A stretch of 47,879 nt of DNA from Iodidimonas nitroreducens (GCA_000710935.1 BAYV01000024.1:1-47879); one strand, 5' to 3'. Shown: positions 1 through 9,777, counted from the stretch's first letter. Notes: generated by a model not told the origin, from the letters alone. Numbers and translations are program-made.

Positions 1-2920
1 CGGTGCGCGCCTGCCGATCCACCCGCAGGGCGACTTCGATCACCGCCCCGCAATCCATGGCATAGCGCGCCGTGCCATCCTCAAGCCGATCAATCACCGC
101 CTTGACCGAGGCTTCGGCATTATCCTGCACATGGCCCATATAGCGATCCACCACAGCAAGCCCATAAAGATCGACGAGCCGCCTCACCTCGGCCACGCCC
201 CGCTCATTGGCGGCCAGCTTCGCCTTCAGATCGGCGATATTCTGATCGGGATTGCGCGCGGGCCATGGGCCTTCGCCCAAACCCTTGCGGAGATCATCCT
301 CCAGAAACCGGCCTTGGTGGCGGATCAGGCAGGGGGGGATCAGCACGCCTTCTTCGCGGATATCCTTTGATTGCGCCGGCATCGATCCCGGGGCGATGCC
401 CCCGATATCGGCATGATGGCCGCGCGAGGCGACATAAAACTGCGGCTCCCTTTGTGTGCCGCCCCCCTCATCGCCCCCCTCATCGCCCTCCATAAAAACG
501 GGGGTGACGACAGTAATATCGGGCAGATGCGTGCCGCCATTGAAGGGATCGTTCATCATCACCGCATCACCGGGATGAAATTGCCCCGCAAAGGCGGCCA
601 TCACTGCCTTTACGCTTTCCCCCATCGAGCCCAGATGCACCGGCATATGGGGGGCATTGGCGATCAGATTGCCATTGCGATCAAACACCGCGCAGGAAAA
701 ATCGAGCCGTTCCTTCATATTCACCGAATGGGCGGTGCGGGCCAGCACCACCCCCATATTTTCCGCCACGCTCATGAACAGATTATTGAACACCTCGAGC
801 AGCACCGGATCGGGCTTATCCTCATCACCCGTGCGCATCCGGCGTGCCGCCACCCGCTCCATCAACAGATCATCGCGATCGGTACGCACCGCCTGCCAGC
901 CGGGCTCCACCCCATAGGTTCCGGTATCATCCAGAATGACCGCGGGCCCTGCTATGGGGCGATCCACCGCCAGATCCTGCCGCCGATAGAAAGGCGCCTC
1001 TAAAAGCGCCAGCCTGCCATTCTCATCCCGGCAGGTGATCGGCCGATGCTCCAGCGGCTGATGCGATCCCGAACAGGCCTCAAGGGCCAGAGCGCTTTTC
1101 TCGCCCTTCGCCACGGCCTCCACGCTCACCGCATCCACGATCATCGGGCGGCCTTCATCAATGAAGCCGAAATTCTGCCGATGTGCCGCCTCGAAGGCCA
1201 GCTTTGCCTTCGCCACTGTTTCAAAGGGTACCAGAAGGGTGCTGTCGCTGCCGCGATATTTCACATGGACCTGACGTGTGCACAGGATCGCCTCGGCGCC
1301 TAAATCAGCGCCCGGATGATCCGGTGGCACCAGCTGATCGGCCAGAGCAGCGCGGGCTTCGCCCTCGATCTGATCAAGGGATCGGGTGATGGCCGCCTCA
1401 TGATCATCATCCAAAGTCAGATCAGCCGCCTGCTCGCGCAATTCCCGCAGATCGGCAAGGCCCATCCCCAAGGCCGACAAAACCCCCGATAAAGGATGCA
1501 GCAAAACCCGCGTCATCCCCAAAGCATCGGCCACTAAACACGCATGTTGCCCCCCCGCCCCGCCAAAAGCCACAAGGCTGTAGCGGCTGATATCATGGCC
1601 GCGTTCAACGGTGATTTTTTTGATCGCCCGGGCCATATGCTCCACCGCGATGGTGATAAAGCCCTGCGCCACCGCCTGCGCCGACATTTCAGCACCCTGC
1701 TGCGCTGTGATCTTTTGGGCCAGCGCCTCAAAAGCGGCCACCACGCCATCGCGATCCAGCTTTTGCGCCTGATCCGGGCCAAAAATGGCAGGGAAATGAT
1801 CCGGGGCCAGAATGCCACGCATCACATTGCAATCGGTGATCGTTAAAGGCCCACCCTTGCGATAGCATAAAGGCCCGGGATCGGCCCCCGCCGATTGCGG
1901 CCCGACCCGCAGGCGCTGACCATCAAAGGAACAGACCGAGCCGCCCCCCGCCGCCACCGTGTGGATCAGCATCTGCGGCACCATCAGCCGGGCCCCGGCA
2001 ATTTCCGCATCGAAACTGCGCTCATAAGCCCCGGCATAATGGGAAACATCCGTTGAGGTGCCCCCCATATCAAAGGCGATCACCCGATCATGACCGGCAG
2101 CCAAAGCCGTTTCCACCGCCCCCACAACACCCCCCGCAGGCCCCGATAAAATCGCATCCCGACCGCGAAAATGATCCGCCTTGGCCAGGCCCCCCGATGA
2201 GCGCATGAAAAAAAGCGGCACGCCCCCCAAAGCGGCATCGAGCCGGCTGACATAGCGGCGCAAAACAGGGTTGAGGCCGGCATCCGCAACGGTGGTATGC
2301 CCCCGGGGCACCAGCTTGATCAGGGGGGCCACATCATGGCTCATGCTGATCTGCGCGAACCCCGCTTCCCGCGCCAGTTCGGCCGCCCGCTTTTCATGGG
2401 CGGTAAACCGATAGCCATGCACAAAGGCAATCGCCACCGCCCGCAGCCCGGATCGCCGAGCCGCCTGCAAATCGGCCAACAAGCGCTCTTCATCCAGTGG
2501 GATCAGGATCTCGCCATCCGCCGAACAGCGCTCATCCACCTCGATCACATGGGAATAAAGCGGCGCGGGGCGGCGAATATCCAGATCAAACAGATGCGGC
2601 CGATTTTGCTGGCCGATCCGCAAAGCATCGCCAAAACCGCGGGTGATGAGCAGCGCAACCGGCTCGCCCTTGCGCTCAAGCAGGGCATTGGTGGCCACCG
2701 TGGTGCCCATGCGGATGCCGGAAATTTCGGCTTTCGGAAAAGGCGCATCATCAGGCACCGCCATCAAACGCCGCATCCCGGCCACCGCCGCATCATCATA
2801 ATGATCGGGATTATCTGATAAAAGCTTGGTGCTGATCAGGGTGCCATCGGGCCTGCGCCCGATGATATCGGTAAAGGTGCCCCCCCGATCAACCCAGAAT
2901 TGCCATTGGCCATCCGACAC
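1..2920 (-). CDS. Hydantoinase/5-oxoprolinase HyuA-HyuB fusion (3' end beyond window)
   Basis: The family performs ATP-dependent cleavage of 5-oxoproline, hydantoins or related lactams in the cytoplasm. The minus-strand frame stays open for 973 codons from a GTG at 2920 to the left edge; frame was checked at several internal points. The N-terminal HyuA-type nucleotide fold begins VDRGGTFTD near residue 9, followed by [14 protein letters not shown] near 80. A HyuB (oxoprolinase B) domain starts near residue 700 with an [16 protein letters not shown]-like segment around 725-745. Full-length fusions are about 1200 residues, so roughly 200 are missing off the window. No ATG lies between the upstream in-frame stop and the GTG, which makes GTG the likely start. 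Family assignment is firm; the exact substrate is not. Confidence 0.92.
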   Translation of the reverse strand, partial: MSDGQWQFWVDRGGTFTDIIGRRPDGTLISTKLLSDNPDHYDDAAVAGMRRLMAVPDDAPFPKAEISGIRMGTTVATNALLERKGEPVALLITRGFGDALRIGQQNRPHLFDLDIRRPAPLYSHVIEVDERCSADGEILIPLDEERLLADLQAARRSGLRAVAIAFVHGYRFTAHEKRAAELAREAGFAQISMSHDVAPLIKLVPRGHTTVADAGLNPVLRRYVSRLDAALGGVPLFFMRSSGGLAKADHFRGRDAILSGPAGGVVGAVETALAAGHDRVIAFDMGGTSTDVSHYAGAYERSFDAEIAGARLMVPQMLIHTVAAGGGSVCSFDGQRLRVGPQSAGADPGPLCYRKGGPLTITDCNVMRGILAPDHFPAIFGPDQAQKLDRDGVVAAFEALAQKITAQQGAEMSAQAVAQGFITIAVEHMARAIKKITVERGHDISRYSLVAFGGAGGQHACLVADALGMTRVLLHPLSGVLSALGMGLADLRELREQAADLTLDDDHEAAITRSLDQIEGEARAALADQLVPPDHPGADLGAEAILCTRQVHVKYRGSDSTLLVPFETVAKAKLAFEAAHRQNFGFIDEGRPMIVDAVSVEAVAKGEKSALALEACSGSHQPLEHRPITCRDENGRLALLEAPFYRRQDLAVDRPIAGPAVILDDTGTYGVEPGWQAVRTDRDDLLMERVAARRMRTGDEDKPDPVLLEVFNNLFMSVAENMGVVLARTAHSVNMKERLDFSCAVFDRNGNLIANAPHMPVHLGSMGESVKAVMAAFAGQFHPGDAVMMNDPFNGGTHLPDITVVTPVFMEGDEGGDEGGGTQREPQFYVASRGHHADIGGIAPGSMPAQSKDIREEGVLIPPCLIRHQGRFLEDDLRKGLGEGPWPARNPDQNIADLKAKLAANERGVAEVRRLVDLYGLAVVDRYMGHVQDNAEASVKAVIDRLEDGTARYAMDCGAVIEVALRVDRQART
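461..491. repeat. In-frame 12 bp tandem repeat inside hyuB domain
   Basis: Two identical copies of gcccccctcatc lie at 461-472 and 473-484, followed by a partial third. On the coding (minus) strand the unit is four codons, adding a Gly-Asp-Glu-Gly repeat near residue 810. The reading frame is preserved, so this is probably a loop expansion by slippage. Confidence 0.85.
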
Positions 2921-3040
2921 CGCATGTTCCCCGCTCGGCTGAGAAAATATTTTGCTGCCATGGCTTATGAATCATAAGCGCAACAAAACAGAGCTAAGCG
3001 CCACGCAGAACAAACTTCAAGCCTTGTCGGTAAAATGATT

Positions 3041-3080
3041 GCCGGATCAATCGCCCCGGATCAATCGCCCCGGATCAATC
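3041..3080. repeat. 14 bp tandem repeat, about three copies, over a stop codon
   Basis: The unit gccccggatcaatc is present at 3053-3066 and 3067-3080, preceded by a 12-base variant at 3041-3052. The last copy contains the TGA (3075-3077) of the minus-strand membrane protein gene, so the duplication repeats the end of that gene downstream of itself. Confidence 0.9.
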
Positions 3081-3503
3081 GCCGGTAAAACCTTTTTTCA
3101 GGCGATCATCCAATGTGATGCAATCGAAATCGCGCAGGGCAAATTGAATCCACAAGCCTGCCAGAACGGGTATCGCCGCCCAGAACAAAAGATTGCCATC
3201 AAATCCCACCAGATACACCTTCCATGAGGCCACTGTGCTCACCGCATGCATCAAAAAGACCAGCAGATAGCTGAAGGTTTTCATGAAACCCAAAAGAAAA
3301 GCGATGAGAATGATCCCCTGCACCAGCCCCAGAACCCAGGTCAATTCCGCCGCCAGATCAACGCCATAGAAATTCGAGAAAACCCCCGCCGTGTGGGCGG
3401 GATTGACGAATTTATCCAGGGTCCAGATTCCCATGAACAGGAAAACGGCAATCCGTTGAAGCAATAATGGAAAAGCGGCTTTATTGGTGCTTGTCGAAAT
3501 CAT
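3075..3503 (-). CDS. Small integral membrane protein, DoxX-like size and topology
   Basis: This 142-residue protein has about four hydrophobic segments, near residues 14-28, 52-75, 78-92 and 105-122. A short charged tail follows (LDDRLKKGF). No catalytic or metal-binding motif stands out. The size and four-helix layout resemble DoxX/DUF-type membrane proteins, but the similarity is only topological and no function is assigned. It stands alone between the oxoprolinase gene and the divergent djlA-like gene. The 151 bp between the divergent starts should hold both promoters. The stop codon lies in a 14 bp tandem duplication. Confidence 0.75.
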   Translation of the reverse strand: MISTSTNKAAFPLLLQRIAVFLFMGIWTLDKFVNPAHTAGVFSNFYGVDLAAELTWVLGLVQGIILIAFLLGFMKTFSYLLVFLMHAVSTVASWKVYLVGFDGNLLFWAAIPVLAGLWIQFALRDFDCITLDDRLKKGFTGD

Positions 3504-3654
3504 ATCAGGTCCCTGTTTCTCCCATAGAACAAAACCCTATTCTGTGTGGGGGGGGAACGACAATGAACCTCTTATCACAACCCCGTGTATATTCATGGAA
3601 ATATGTGAAACGATTTTGCTGGAACCCATAAGCAGCGAAGGCTAGATAAACATC

Positions 3655-4326
3655 ATGTCGATTTGGGACTCATTATTTTCCGCCGCATCCGGCTTGCTTC
3701 GCCTTATCACGGGAAGTGAGAATGAGGATGATGCAACCCGAAAGATCACCTTTACCATCGGGGTGATCGCCTTATCCGCCAAAATGGCCAAGGCCGACGG
3801 ACAGGTGACGGAAGATGAAGTGGATGCCTTTCGCGCCATTTTCGATATTCCCCCCCATGAATTGAAAAATGTGGCCCGGGTCTATGATATGGCGCGGCAG
3901 GATACCGCCGGTTTCGAGGTTTATGCCAAGCAGGTGGCGGCCCTGTTCAAGGATCGTGCCATTATTTTAGAGGATCTGCTCGACGCCTTGTTTCATATCG
4001 CCCGAGCCGATGGTTCGGTGCATCCTTCAGAGCTTGATTTCCTGCACAAGGTGGCGGGCATTTTCGGTTTTAGCGATGCCGAATTCGAAGCCCTGTCGGC
4101 GCGCCATATCGGCACGGATCGCAACAGCCCTTATACGGTTCTGGGCGTTTCACCCGATATTGCCGATGCCGATCTCAAAGCCGCCTATCATCGACTGATC
4201 AAGGAAAACCATCCTGATCGCCTGATGGCCATGGGCCTGCCGCGCGAATTCATCAGTGTTGCCAATGATCGTTTGGCTTCCATCAATGCCGCCTATGATC
4301 GGGTAAAAGCCCAAAGAAACCAGTGA
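3655..4326 (+). CDS. djlA: DjlA-like co-chaperone (TerB domain plus C-terminal J domain)
   Basis: J-domain proteins stimulate the ATPase of DnaK. This 223-residue protein has a TerB-like helical domain (about residues 28-150) with two repeated acidic motifs, KADGQVTEDEVDAF near 46 and RADGSVHPSELDFL near 117. A compact J domain occupies about 158-221 with HPD at 186-188. Domain order matches DjlA. Classical DjlA has an N-terminal membrane helix; here the first 20 residues are only moderately hydrophobic, so membrane anchoring is uncertain. The ATG at 3655 is the first in frame. The EamA transporter gene follows 37 bp downstream in the same direction. Confidence 0.88.
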   Translation: MSIWDSLFSAASGLLRLITGSENEDDATRKITFTIGVIALSAKMAKADGQVTEDEVDAFRAIFDIPPHELKNVARVYDMARQDTAGFEVYAKQVAALFKDRAIILEDLLDALFHIARADGSVHPSELDFLHKVAGIFGFSDAEFEALSARHIGTDRNSPYTVLGVSPDIADADLKAAYHRLIKENHPDRLMAMGLPREFISVANDRLASINAAYDRVKAQRNQ

Positions 4327-4363
4327 TCATGCCGCCAAAACGCATCCTATCCCGGACTGCCGC

Positions 4364-5233
4364 ATGAGCCTTGGCCATATCCTGTTTGTTTTGCTCATCA
4401 CCCTGCTTTGGGGGGTGAATTTTGCGGCCATCGCGGTGGCGGTGGATCATTTTCCGCCCCTTTTGGCCAATGCCATACGCTTTGCCATGGTTTTGGCGGT
4501 TCTGTTTCCTTTTTTAAAGCCGGTCAGGGGGCAGATGAAAATTCTGCTGTCCCTTGCCTGTATTTTGGGGATTTTCCATTTCGGTAGTGTTTTTCTGGCG
4601 ATGGCGGTGTCTGCCGATCTGGCCCCCGTCGCGATCATTGCCCAAACCAATGTGCCTTTTGCAGTGATTTTGGCGGTTCTGTTTTTAGATGAGCGAATCG
4701 GCATCTGGCGGATTTCCGGCATTGCCCTTTCCTTTGCCGGCGTCGTGGTTTTGGGGTTCGAGCCGGGGGGCACCACCACCCTCACATCTATCGGCCTTGT
4801 TTTATTTTCCGCCTTTTCCTATGCCGTGGTGGCGATCCTGATGCGCCGGATCAAAGGGGCCCATCCCATGACCGTGCAGGCATGGACCGCTTTGGCCGCC
4901 ATTCCCGGTTCGCTTTTTTTATCGTCACTTTTCGAGTTTGGCCAAGCTGAAGCCTTGTTCGCAGCCCCATGGCAGGCCTATGCGGCCATCGCTTATTCCG
5001 CCCTTGGGGCCTCGATTCTGGGCCATGGCGGGATGAATTATCTTTACCAGAAATACCCGGTCACTCTGGTCAGCCCCTTTTTGCTGATGGCGCCGGTTTT
5101 TGCCGTGCTCACCGCCGTTTTATTCCTTGAAGAACATCTGAGCATCAGCGATCTTCTGGGCGGCGCGATGACCCTGCTTGGTGTTTTGATCATCAGCCTG
5201 CGGGCCCGACAAAAAGCCACCAACCGCCCCTGA
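4364..5233 (+). CDS. EamA/DMT-family transporter
   Basis: This 289-residue protein is almost wholly hydrophobic, with ten predictable membrane segments in two repeats of five. That is the EamA (drug/metabolite transporter) layout. The first repeat begins with the characteristic WGVNFAAIAVA segment near residue 16, and the second half contains an E-rich turn (LEEHLS) before the last helix. Members export amino acids or other metabolites from the cytoplasm; the substrate cannot be read from the sequence. It follows djlA by 37 bp and precedes the amidase gene by 27 bp, so it may be co-transcribed with both. Its stop codon sits in a 14 bp direct duplication. Confidence 0.88.
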   Translation: MSLGHILFVLLITLLWGVNFAAIAVAVDHFPPLLANAIRFAMVLAVLFPFLKPVRGQMKILLSLACILGIFHFGSVFLAMAVSADLAPVAIIAQTNVPFAVILAVLFLDERIGIWRISGIALSFAGVVVLGFEPGGTTTLTSIGLVLFSAFSYAVVAILMRRIKGAHPMTVQAWTALAAIPGSLFLSSLFEFGQAEALFAAPWQAYAAIAYSALGASILGHGGMNYLYQKYPVTLVSPFLLMAPVFAVLTAVLFLEEHLSISDLLGGAMTLLGVLIISLRARQKATNRP

Positions 5234-5251
5234 TCTGCCACCCCTGATCTG
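5227..5251. repeat. 14 bp-period direct duplication over a stop codon
   Basis: The sequence cccctgatctg occurs at 5227-5237 and again at 5241-5251. The first copy contains the TGA (5231-5233) that ends the EamA transporter gene. Confidence 0.85.
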
Positions 5252-5260
5252 GATATAGAG

Positions 5261-6025
5261 ATGGATAGCCACCTGACCCAAATCCATCGGCCTTCGCCCA
5301 ATTTCGGCCCCCGTCATCCGCTTTTGGGGCGGGATCTCCCCGATCTTGTGGTGCTGCATTATACCGGCATGATCAGCGCCAAAGCCGCGCTGGCCCGCTT
5401 ATGCGATCCGCGATCCTTAGTTTCGGCGCATTATCTGATTGATGAGGATGGCACCCTTTATGGGCTGGTGGCCGAAGATCATCGCGCCTGGCACGCGGGC
5501 AAAAGTTGCTGGGAGGGGATCAGCGATGTGAATAGCCGATCCATCGGGATCGAATTGGTCAATCCCGGCCATGGCTTTGGTTATCGGCCTTTTCCCACGC
5601 CGCAGATTGATCGGCTGATCGCCCTGCTGCACGATATCCGGCAGCGCCATCCCATCGCCGATTGGCATCTTCTGGGCCATAGCGATGTGGCCCCGGCCCG
5701 CAAAATCGATCCCGGAGAGCGCTTCCCCTGGGCTTTGCTGGCCCGACACGGTTTGGGCCTTTTTCCCGAAATCAAAGCCCTTGGCTCGGCGTGCAATATT
5801 TCTGTCACAGACTTGCAATATGACTTGATGGCCTTCGGCTATGATCTCGACCCTAATGGCCTTTATGATCATAAAACCATGCAGATCGTGCGGGCCGCAC
5901 AGCGTCATTTTACGCCCGATCATATCACCGGGGTGGCGCAGCCGGCGCTGGTCGCATTTTTAAAGGCCCTATGTTATGCCAAAGCCCAACAGGGCAAGGT
6001 CACAGACGAACAGGAGTTTCCATGA
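5261..6025 (+). CDS. N-acetylmuramoyl-L-alanine amidase (AmpD/AmiD type) with C-terminal peptidoglycan-binding-like domain
   Basis: The enzyme splits the amide bond between N-acetylmuramic acid and L-alanine in peptidoglycan fragments. The 254-residue protein has an Amidase_2 domain over about 25-160, with zinc ligands H33 (VLHYTG), H140 (LLGHSD) and D150 (KIDPGERFPW) and the conserved K148. Residues about 185-245 resemble a PG-binding-1 helical domain (YDLDPNGLYDHKTMQIVRAAQRHF). No signal peptide is evident, which favours a cytosolic AmpD-like recycling role over a periplasmic AmiD, though this is inference. The stop overlaps the next start in an ATGA at 6022-6025, so the two genes are translationally coupled. 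Confidence 0.9.
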   Translation: MDSHLTQIHRPSPNFGPRHPLLGRDLPDLVVLHYTGMISAKAALARLCDPRSLVSAHYLIDEDGTLYGLVAEDHRAWHAGKSCWEGISDVNSRSIGIELVNPGHGFGYRPFPTPQIDRLIALLHDIRQRHPIADWHLLGHSDVAPARKIDPGERFPWALLARHGLGLFPEIKALGSACNISVTDLQYDLMAFGYDLDPNGLYDHKTMQIVRAAQRHFTPDHITGVAQPALVAFLKALCYAKAQQGKVTDEQEFP

Positions 6026-7287
6026 CACTGCTTAAAACCGCCTGCACAGGCTTTGCTGCTTTTTTATGCATGGCAGCCTCTGCACCCGCTGATAGCGGCT
6101 TTCGGGCGGTTGCAAAAGATCGCCCCACGCTTTTGGCACAGGCTGAATTGGAAACCCCCAAAGCCTCGGCGCAGATGATCGAAAGCTGCCTGGAAAATCC
6201 CAATCGCACCTGCGCTTTGGCCTCGGCCCTTTTGGTCACCGCCGAAGAAGAATTGCCTATCGCCCGGGTTGATACGCTGATCGCTTTGGGCAAAAGCTTT
6301 GCGCGTATCGGGGATCAGGATCGCGCCGCCCAAACCCTTGATCTGGCCCTTGAGGCCGCGCGCGATATTGGCATTTCCATCGGCACCGAACAAAAGCTGG
6401 CCCTGATTGTCGGGCCGCTCACCGAAATCGGGCGCAGCGAAGAGGCCATCGCCATCGCCTCCGACCTTAATGATCGTTTCCTGAAAGCCGATGCCTTTGG
6501 CGAGATTGCTCTCGCCGAGGCCCGGCGCGGCAATATCGCCGCCGCACTGGATCATCTCGATCGCATCACGGAACCGCTGCTGGCTTTGCGTTCAACCGTA
6601 TCGATGATCGAATGGCTGGCCAATGAAGATCAAAATGATGCCGATCTTCCGGTATCCGCCCTGATGGATCGCCTTGATAATCTTGATCATGATCTGCTCA
6701 AGGCTTTGGGGGAAACCCGCCTCGCCCGGATCGAGGCAGAGCGCGGCCAGCCCGAAACGGCCCGGGATCTGATCGCCAAAGCCAGCGAAGCCCTGGGCGC
6801 TTTATCCCTCAATCATGAACGGGCGCGGCTTTATGCCGGGCTTGCCCTGGCCAGCCAGGCGCTGGGGGACCAAGCCAGTTACGAAGATTATGCGGATCGG
6901 GCGGCGAATCTGGCAGCGGGGGTGCGATCCGATTATGATCGCCCCATCGCCATTGCCGATGCCGTTCATGCTCTCACCCTTGGTGGCCATATTGATCGCG
7001 CGGCAAAGCTTGCGCAATCCGTCACGGGCCTGCGTGAACAAAGCGCCCTGATCCGGCGCTTGGCGGCTTTGCCCGGTTCCCGGCCCATTGTGCAGGCCTT
7101 GAGCGATCATCTGCTTGCCCTGCTGACCGAAGAAGATTCGCGTTTCGAGCGGGATCGGGCGCGGGTCGCCATGGCCGAGGCTTTGGGCGATGTAGCGGCT
7201 ATCGAGCAGGCCACCCGCATCATTGCCGCCATCGAAAGCGATGATGCCCAGGGGCAGGCTTTGGCGGTTTTAGCGCGGTCCTTATAG
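6022..7287 (+). CDS. Exported alpha-helical repeat protein, function unknown
   Basis: The ATG at 6022 is chosen over an in-frame start at 5971. It has a good Shine-Dalgarno (caggag, 6011-6016), overlaps the amidase stop in ATGA, and opens directly onto a signal peptide (MTLLKTACTGFAAFLCMAAS, then cleavage near SAPADSG). The mature part, about 395 residues, is built of paired amphipathic helices rich in Ala, Leu, Asp and Glu. It has TPR/HEAT-like spacing and recurrent IA.AL...GD..RA patterns near residues 85-110. No catalytic motif is visible. Coupling to the amidase gene suggests an envelope or peptidoglycan-related role. Confidence 0.8.
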   Translation: MTLLKTACTGFAAFLCMAASAPADSGFRAVAKDRPTLLAQAELETPKASAQMIESCLENPNRTCALASALLVTAEEELPIARVDTLIALGKSFARIGDQDRAAQTLDLALEAARDIGISIGTEQKLALIVGPLTEIGRSEEAIAIASDLNDRFLKADAFGEIALAEARRGNIAAALDHLDRITEPLLALRSTVSMIEWLANEDQNDADLPVSALMDRLDNLDHDLLKALGETRLARIEAERGQPETARDLIAKASEALGALSLNHERARLYAGLALASQALGDQASYEDYADRAANLAAGVRSDYDRPIAIADAVHALTLGGHIDRAAKLAQSVTGLREQSALIRRLAALPGSRPIVQALSDHLLALLTEEDSRFERDRARVAMAEALGDVAAIEQATRIIAAIESDDAQGQALAVLARSL

Positions 7288-7299
7288 GCTTTTATAAGG
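7280..7299. terminator. Short perfect hairpin between convergent genes
   Basis: Arms ccttata (7280-7286) and tataagg (7293-7299) flank a six-base loop. The stem contains the TAG stop (7285-7287) and lies in the 23 bp gap before the convergent nitroreductase stop. There is no proper T-run, so it may be a weak bidirectional terminator or an mRNA 3' end structure. Confidence 0.4.
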
Positions 7300-7310
7300 G
7301 TGGGGGCTGC

Positions 7311-7916
7311 TTATTCCCCCTCATCCGCCTCTGTGCCAAAAAAGCGCACCAGATCAGCAATATTCGGGCGCGGGCGTTCGGTAGGCTGTGCTGCGGCGCT
7401 GCCAAAAAACAAAAATCCGGCGATCCGGTCGCCTGAACCCAAGCCCAAATGGCTGTGCACGGCCGGGCTATATGCGGGCCAATCGGTTAGCCACTGCCCC
7501 ACATAGCCCAGCATATGCGCTGCCATCAGCATCGCCATGGCGCTGGCCCCGGCGGAAAGCTGCTGTTCCCATAGCGCGATGGGTTTGGCATCCGATGGGC
7601 AGGAGGCCAGCACCACCAAAAGCGGGGCCTGCCGGGCAAAGCCTTCCATCTTGGCTAATTGGGCTGAGGTGCAATCGGGGTTTTCCTGTTGAAAGGCCCG
7701 TATGATGATCGCCGACAGGGCTTCTTGCCCTTCGCCTTCAAATACGAAAAACCGCCAGGGCGTGAGCTTGCCATGATCGGGCACGCGCATGGCGGCTTCT
7801 AAAATCCGGGCCAATGCCGGGGCATCCGGCCCCGGGGCGATCATATCCCGGGTTTTCACGGATCGACGGGTCAATAAAACATCGATGGCTTCGGGTCGGG
7901 CCTTATTCAATGACAT
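7311..7916 (-). CDS. Nitroreductase family flavoprotein (YdjA-like)
   Basis: This 201-residue protein fits the minimal single-domain nitroreductases that bind FMN and reduce nitro or quinone substrates with NAD(P)H. The N-terminal LTRRSVKTRD (about 14-23) is the FMN-phosphate-binding Arg-Arg-Ser motif. AMRVPDHGKLTPWRFFVFEG (about 42-61) matches the YdjA subgroup. A helix rich in small residues at about 122-140 (GASAMAMLMAAHMLGY) is the usual dimer core. The gene is convergent with the helical-repeat gene and divergent from the sorbosone dehydrogenase-like gene. The true electron acceptor is unknown. Confidence 0.88.
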   Translation of the reverse strand: MSLNKARPEAIDVLLTRRSVKTRDMIAPGPDAPALARILEAAMRVPDHGKLTPWRFFVFEGEGQEALSAIIIRAFQQENPDCTSAQLAKMEGFARQAPLLVVLASCPSDAKPIALWEQQLSAGASAMAMLMAAHMLGYVGQWLTDWPAYSPAVHSHLGLGSGDRIAGFLFFGSAAAQPTERPRPNIADLVRFFGTEADEGE

Positions 7917-7992
7917 GGAACGTTCTCTGGTTGTCTTTAGCGGGATGAACCCTAAAATAGATTAAGCGCATTTCTCTCAAAGGAGGACCGTC

Positions 7993-9312
7993 ATGAAACG
8001 CTGGCCCACATATTCGTTGCTGATCCTTGGCTTGATGGCCCCGGCTCAACTCAGCGCACAGATACAAGATCCATCCGAACAAAAGCAAGATAGGGCGCAA
8101 TGGTCGGCAGAAAGCGGCACATTGGATCGTGATCTTTCGATCCGCCTGCCCAAGGGCTTCAAGGCCACCCTGTTTGCCGATGATCTGGGCCGGGCCCGGC
8201 ATCTGGCGGTACGCGCCGATGGCACGGTTTATGCCTCGCTCTATGGCGAAAAGGATGGCGGCTGGCTCTGGGCGCTCAATGATGATGACGGGGATGGCAA
8301 GGCGGATCGCCAGAAACTTTTTGGCGATTATGGCGGCACCGGTCTGGCGATCCATGATGGTTGGCTTTATTTCAGCTCGGATACCAAAATCGGCCGCTAT
8401 AAGCTTGGGGATGAACCCATGCCCACCAGCGCCCCGGAAACAATTGTCAGCGGCTTTCCTGAACAAAATACTCATGCCACCAAGCCCATGACCTTTGATG
8501 GCAAGGGGGCGATGTTTGTCACGGTTGGCGCGCCTTCCAATGCCTGTCAGGAACGCGCCCGCACCCCGGGCAGTATGGGGCTGAAGCCTTGCCCGCAGCT
8601 AGAACTTCAGGCCGGAATCTGGCGTTTTAATGCCAATGAAACGGGGCAGGTGCATGGCAAGGATGGCAGCCTTTATGCCACCGGTATTCGCAATGGGCTG
8701 GCCATGGATTGGAACAAAAGCGCCGATGCCCTTTATTTCCTCAGCCATGGCCGGGATCAATTAAGCCAGCTTTTCCCGCAATATTATAATGATCAGCAAA
8801 ATGCCGAATTGCCTGCGGAAGAATTTCACAAGGCTTATGAAGGCAGCGATCATGGCTGGCCCTATAGCTATTGGGATCATATCCGGGGCGAACGGATGGT
8901 GGCGCCGGAATATGGCGGCGATGGCAAAACACCGGTCAGCGATGCCGATTACGTCGAACCGCTCAGTGTTTTCCCCGGCCATTGGGCACCCAATGATCTG
9001 GTTTTCTATGATGGTACGGCTTTTCCCGATGCTTTCCGGCATGGCGCGTTCATTGCCTTTCACGGAAGCTGGAATCGCGCCCCCCTGCCCCAGGCGGGCT
9101 ATAATGTCGCCTTCATCCCCATGGATGCGGAGGGCACGGTGACCGGCGAACCCATCATTTTTGCCGATGGTTTCAAGGGAACGGATGAACTCGCCTCGCC
9201 CCGCGCCGCCAAGCATCGCCCGACCGGCCTTGCCATTGGCCCCGATGGTGCTCTTTATATTGCCGATGATGCCGCAGGGCGGATCTGGAAGGTGACCTAT
9301 GAAGGCCGTTAA
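7993..9312 (+). CDS. Exported sorbosone/glucose dehydrogenase-like beta-propeller (PQQ-dependent type)
   Basis: A strong Shine-Dalgarno (aggagga, 7981-7987) precedes the ATG. A signal peptide ends near residue 22 (LMAPAQLSAQ). The rest is a six-bladed GSDH/sorbosone dehydrogenase-type propeller, with repeats such as HLAVRADGTVYASL near 71, MTFDGKGAMFVTVG near 165, GIRNGLAMDWN near 233, GSDHGWPYSYWDH near 285 and PTGLAIGPDGALYIADD near 412. Family members oxidise aldoses or aldehydes in the periplasm using PQQ. Cofactor use here is inferred, as no PQQ genes are in the window. The next gene, a cytochrome c, overlaps it by 14 bp and is the obvious electron acceptor. Confidence 0.85.
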   Translation: MKRWPTYSLLILGLMAPAQLSAQIQDPSEQKQDRAQWSAESGTLDRDLSIRLPKGFKATLFADDLGRARHLAVRADGTVYASLYGEKDGGWLWALNDDDGDGKADRQKLFGDYGGTGLAIHDGWLYFSSDTKIGRYKLGDEPMPTSAPETIVSGFPEQNTHATKPMTFDGKGAMFVTVGAPSNACQERARTPGSMGLKPCPQLELQAGIWRFNANETGQVHGKDGSLYATGIRNGLAMDWNKSADALYFLSHGRDQLSQLFPQYYNDQQNAELPAEEFHKAYEGSDHGWPYSYWDHIRGERMVAPEYGGDGKTPVSDADYVEPLSVFPGHWAPNDLVFYDGTAFPDAFRHGAFIAFHGSWNRAPLPQAGYNVAFIPMDAEGTVTGEPIIFADGFKGTDELASPRAAKHRPTGLAIGPDGALYIADDAAGRIWKVTYEGR

Positions 9313-9721
9313 GGTCATTCTTGGCGGGCTGCTGCTCGCCGTCCCGGGGTCGCTTGCAGTGGCGAACGACGACAGCCTGAACAGCCATGGCAGGACGGTT
9401 TATGAGCAGCATTGTCTGGTGTGCCATCAGGCCGATGGGGGCGGCGTTCCCAATATGCAGCCCGAATTATGGTCATCGCCCCGGCTCAATGGTCCGGCTC
9501 CGGCGCTGATCCGCTTCATCTTGCATGGCAGCGCCGAACTGCCCCCCGAGCAGCGCAGCCATGATAATATCATGCCGGGCTTTGCCACGCTTATTGATGA
9601 GGATCTGGCCGCCCTGTTGAGCTATCTGCGCCAGACATTCGATAATGATGCCCCCGCCATCACAGCGGCGCAGATCGCCAGGGTCCGCGCCGCTGAACAG
9701 ATGTCGGCAGATGACAATTAA
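9299..9721 (+). CDS. Small periplasmic class I cytochrome c
   Basis: A signal peptide spans about residues 1-22. One haem-binding motif CLVCH lies at 39-43, and the likely axial methionine is M92 in NIMPGF. The 140-residue length suits a monohaem c-type cytochrome. The start lies inside the last codons of the preceding dehydrogenase gene, with ggaaggtg upstream as ribosome binding site. The two are therefore translated together, and this protein probably accepts electrons from the dehydrogenase and passes them towards the respiratory chain. This arrangement resembles other periplasmic alcohol/sugar dehydrogenases with a partner cytochrome. Confidence 0.9.
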   Translation: MKAVKVILGGLLLAVPGSLAVANDDSLNSHGRTVYEQHCLVCHQADGGGVPNMQPELWSSPRLNGPAPALIRFILHGSAELPPEQRSHDNIMPGFATLIDEDLAALLSYLRQTFDNDAPAITAAQIARVRAAEQMSADDN

Positions 9722-9777
9722 GAAACTATAAAGTACAAAATTATCAACCAATGAGAAACTTTAGGTAAGTTTTTTTG

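Noticed and set aside
371-1003. Plus-strand open frame of 210 codons
   Set aside because: It runs antisense to the intact oxoprolinase gene, is His/Ile/Arg-biased, and is produced by the codon bias of the opposite strand.
3504-3654. Run of G (gggggggg near 3550) as a G-quadruplex or origin element
   Set aside because: It is a single G-run without the further runs needed for a quadruplex, and there are no DnaA-box clusters nearby.
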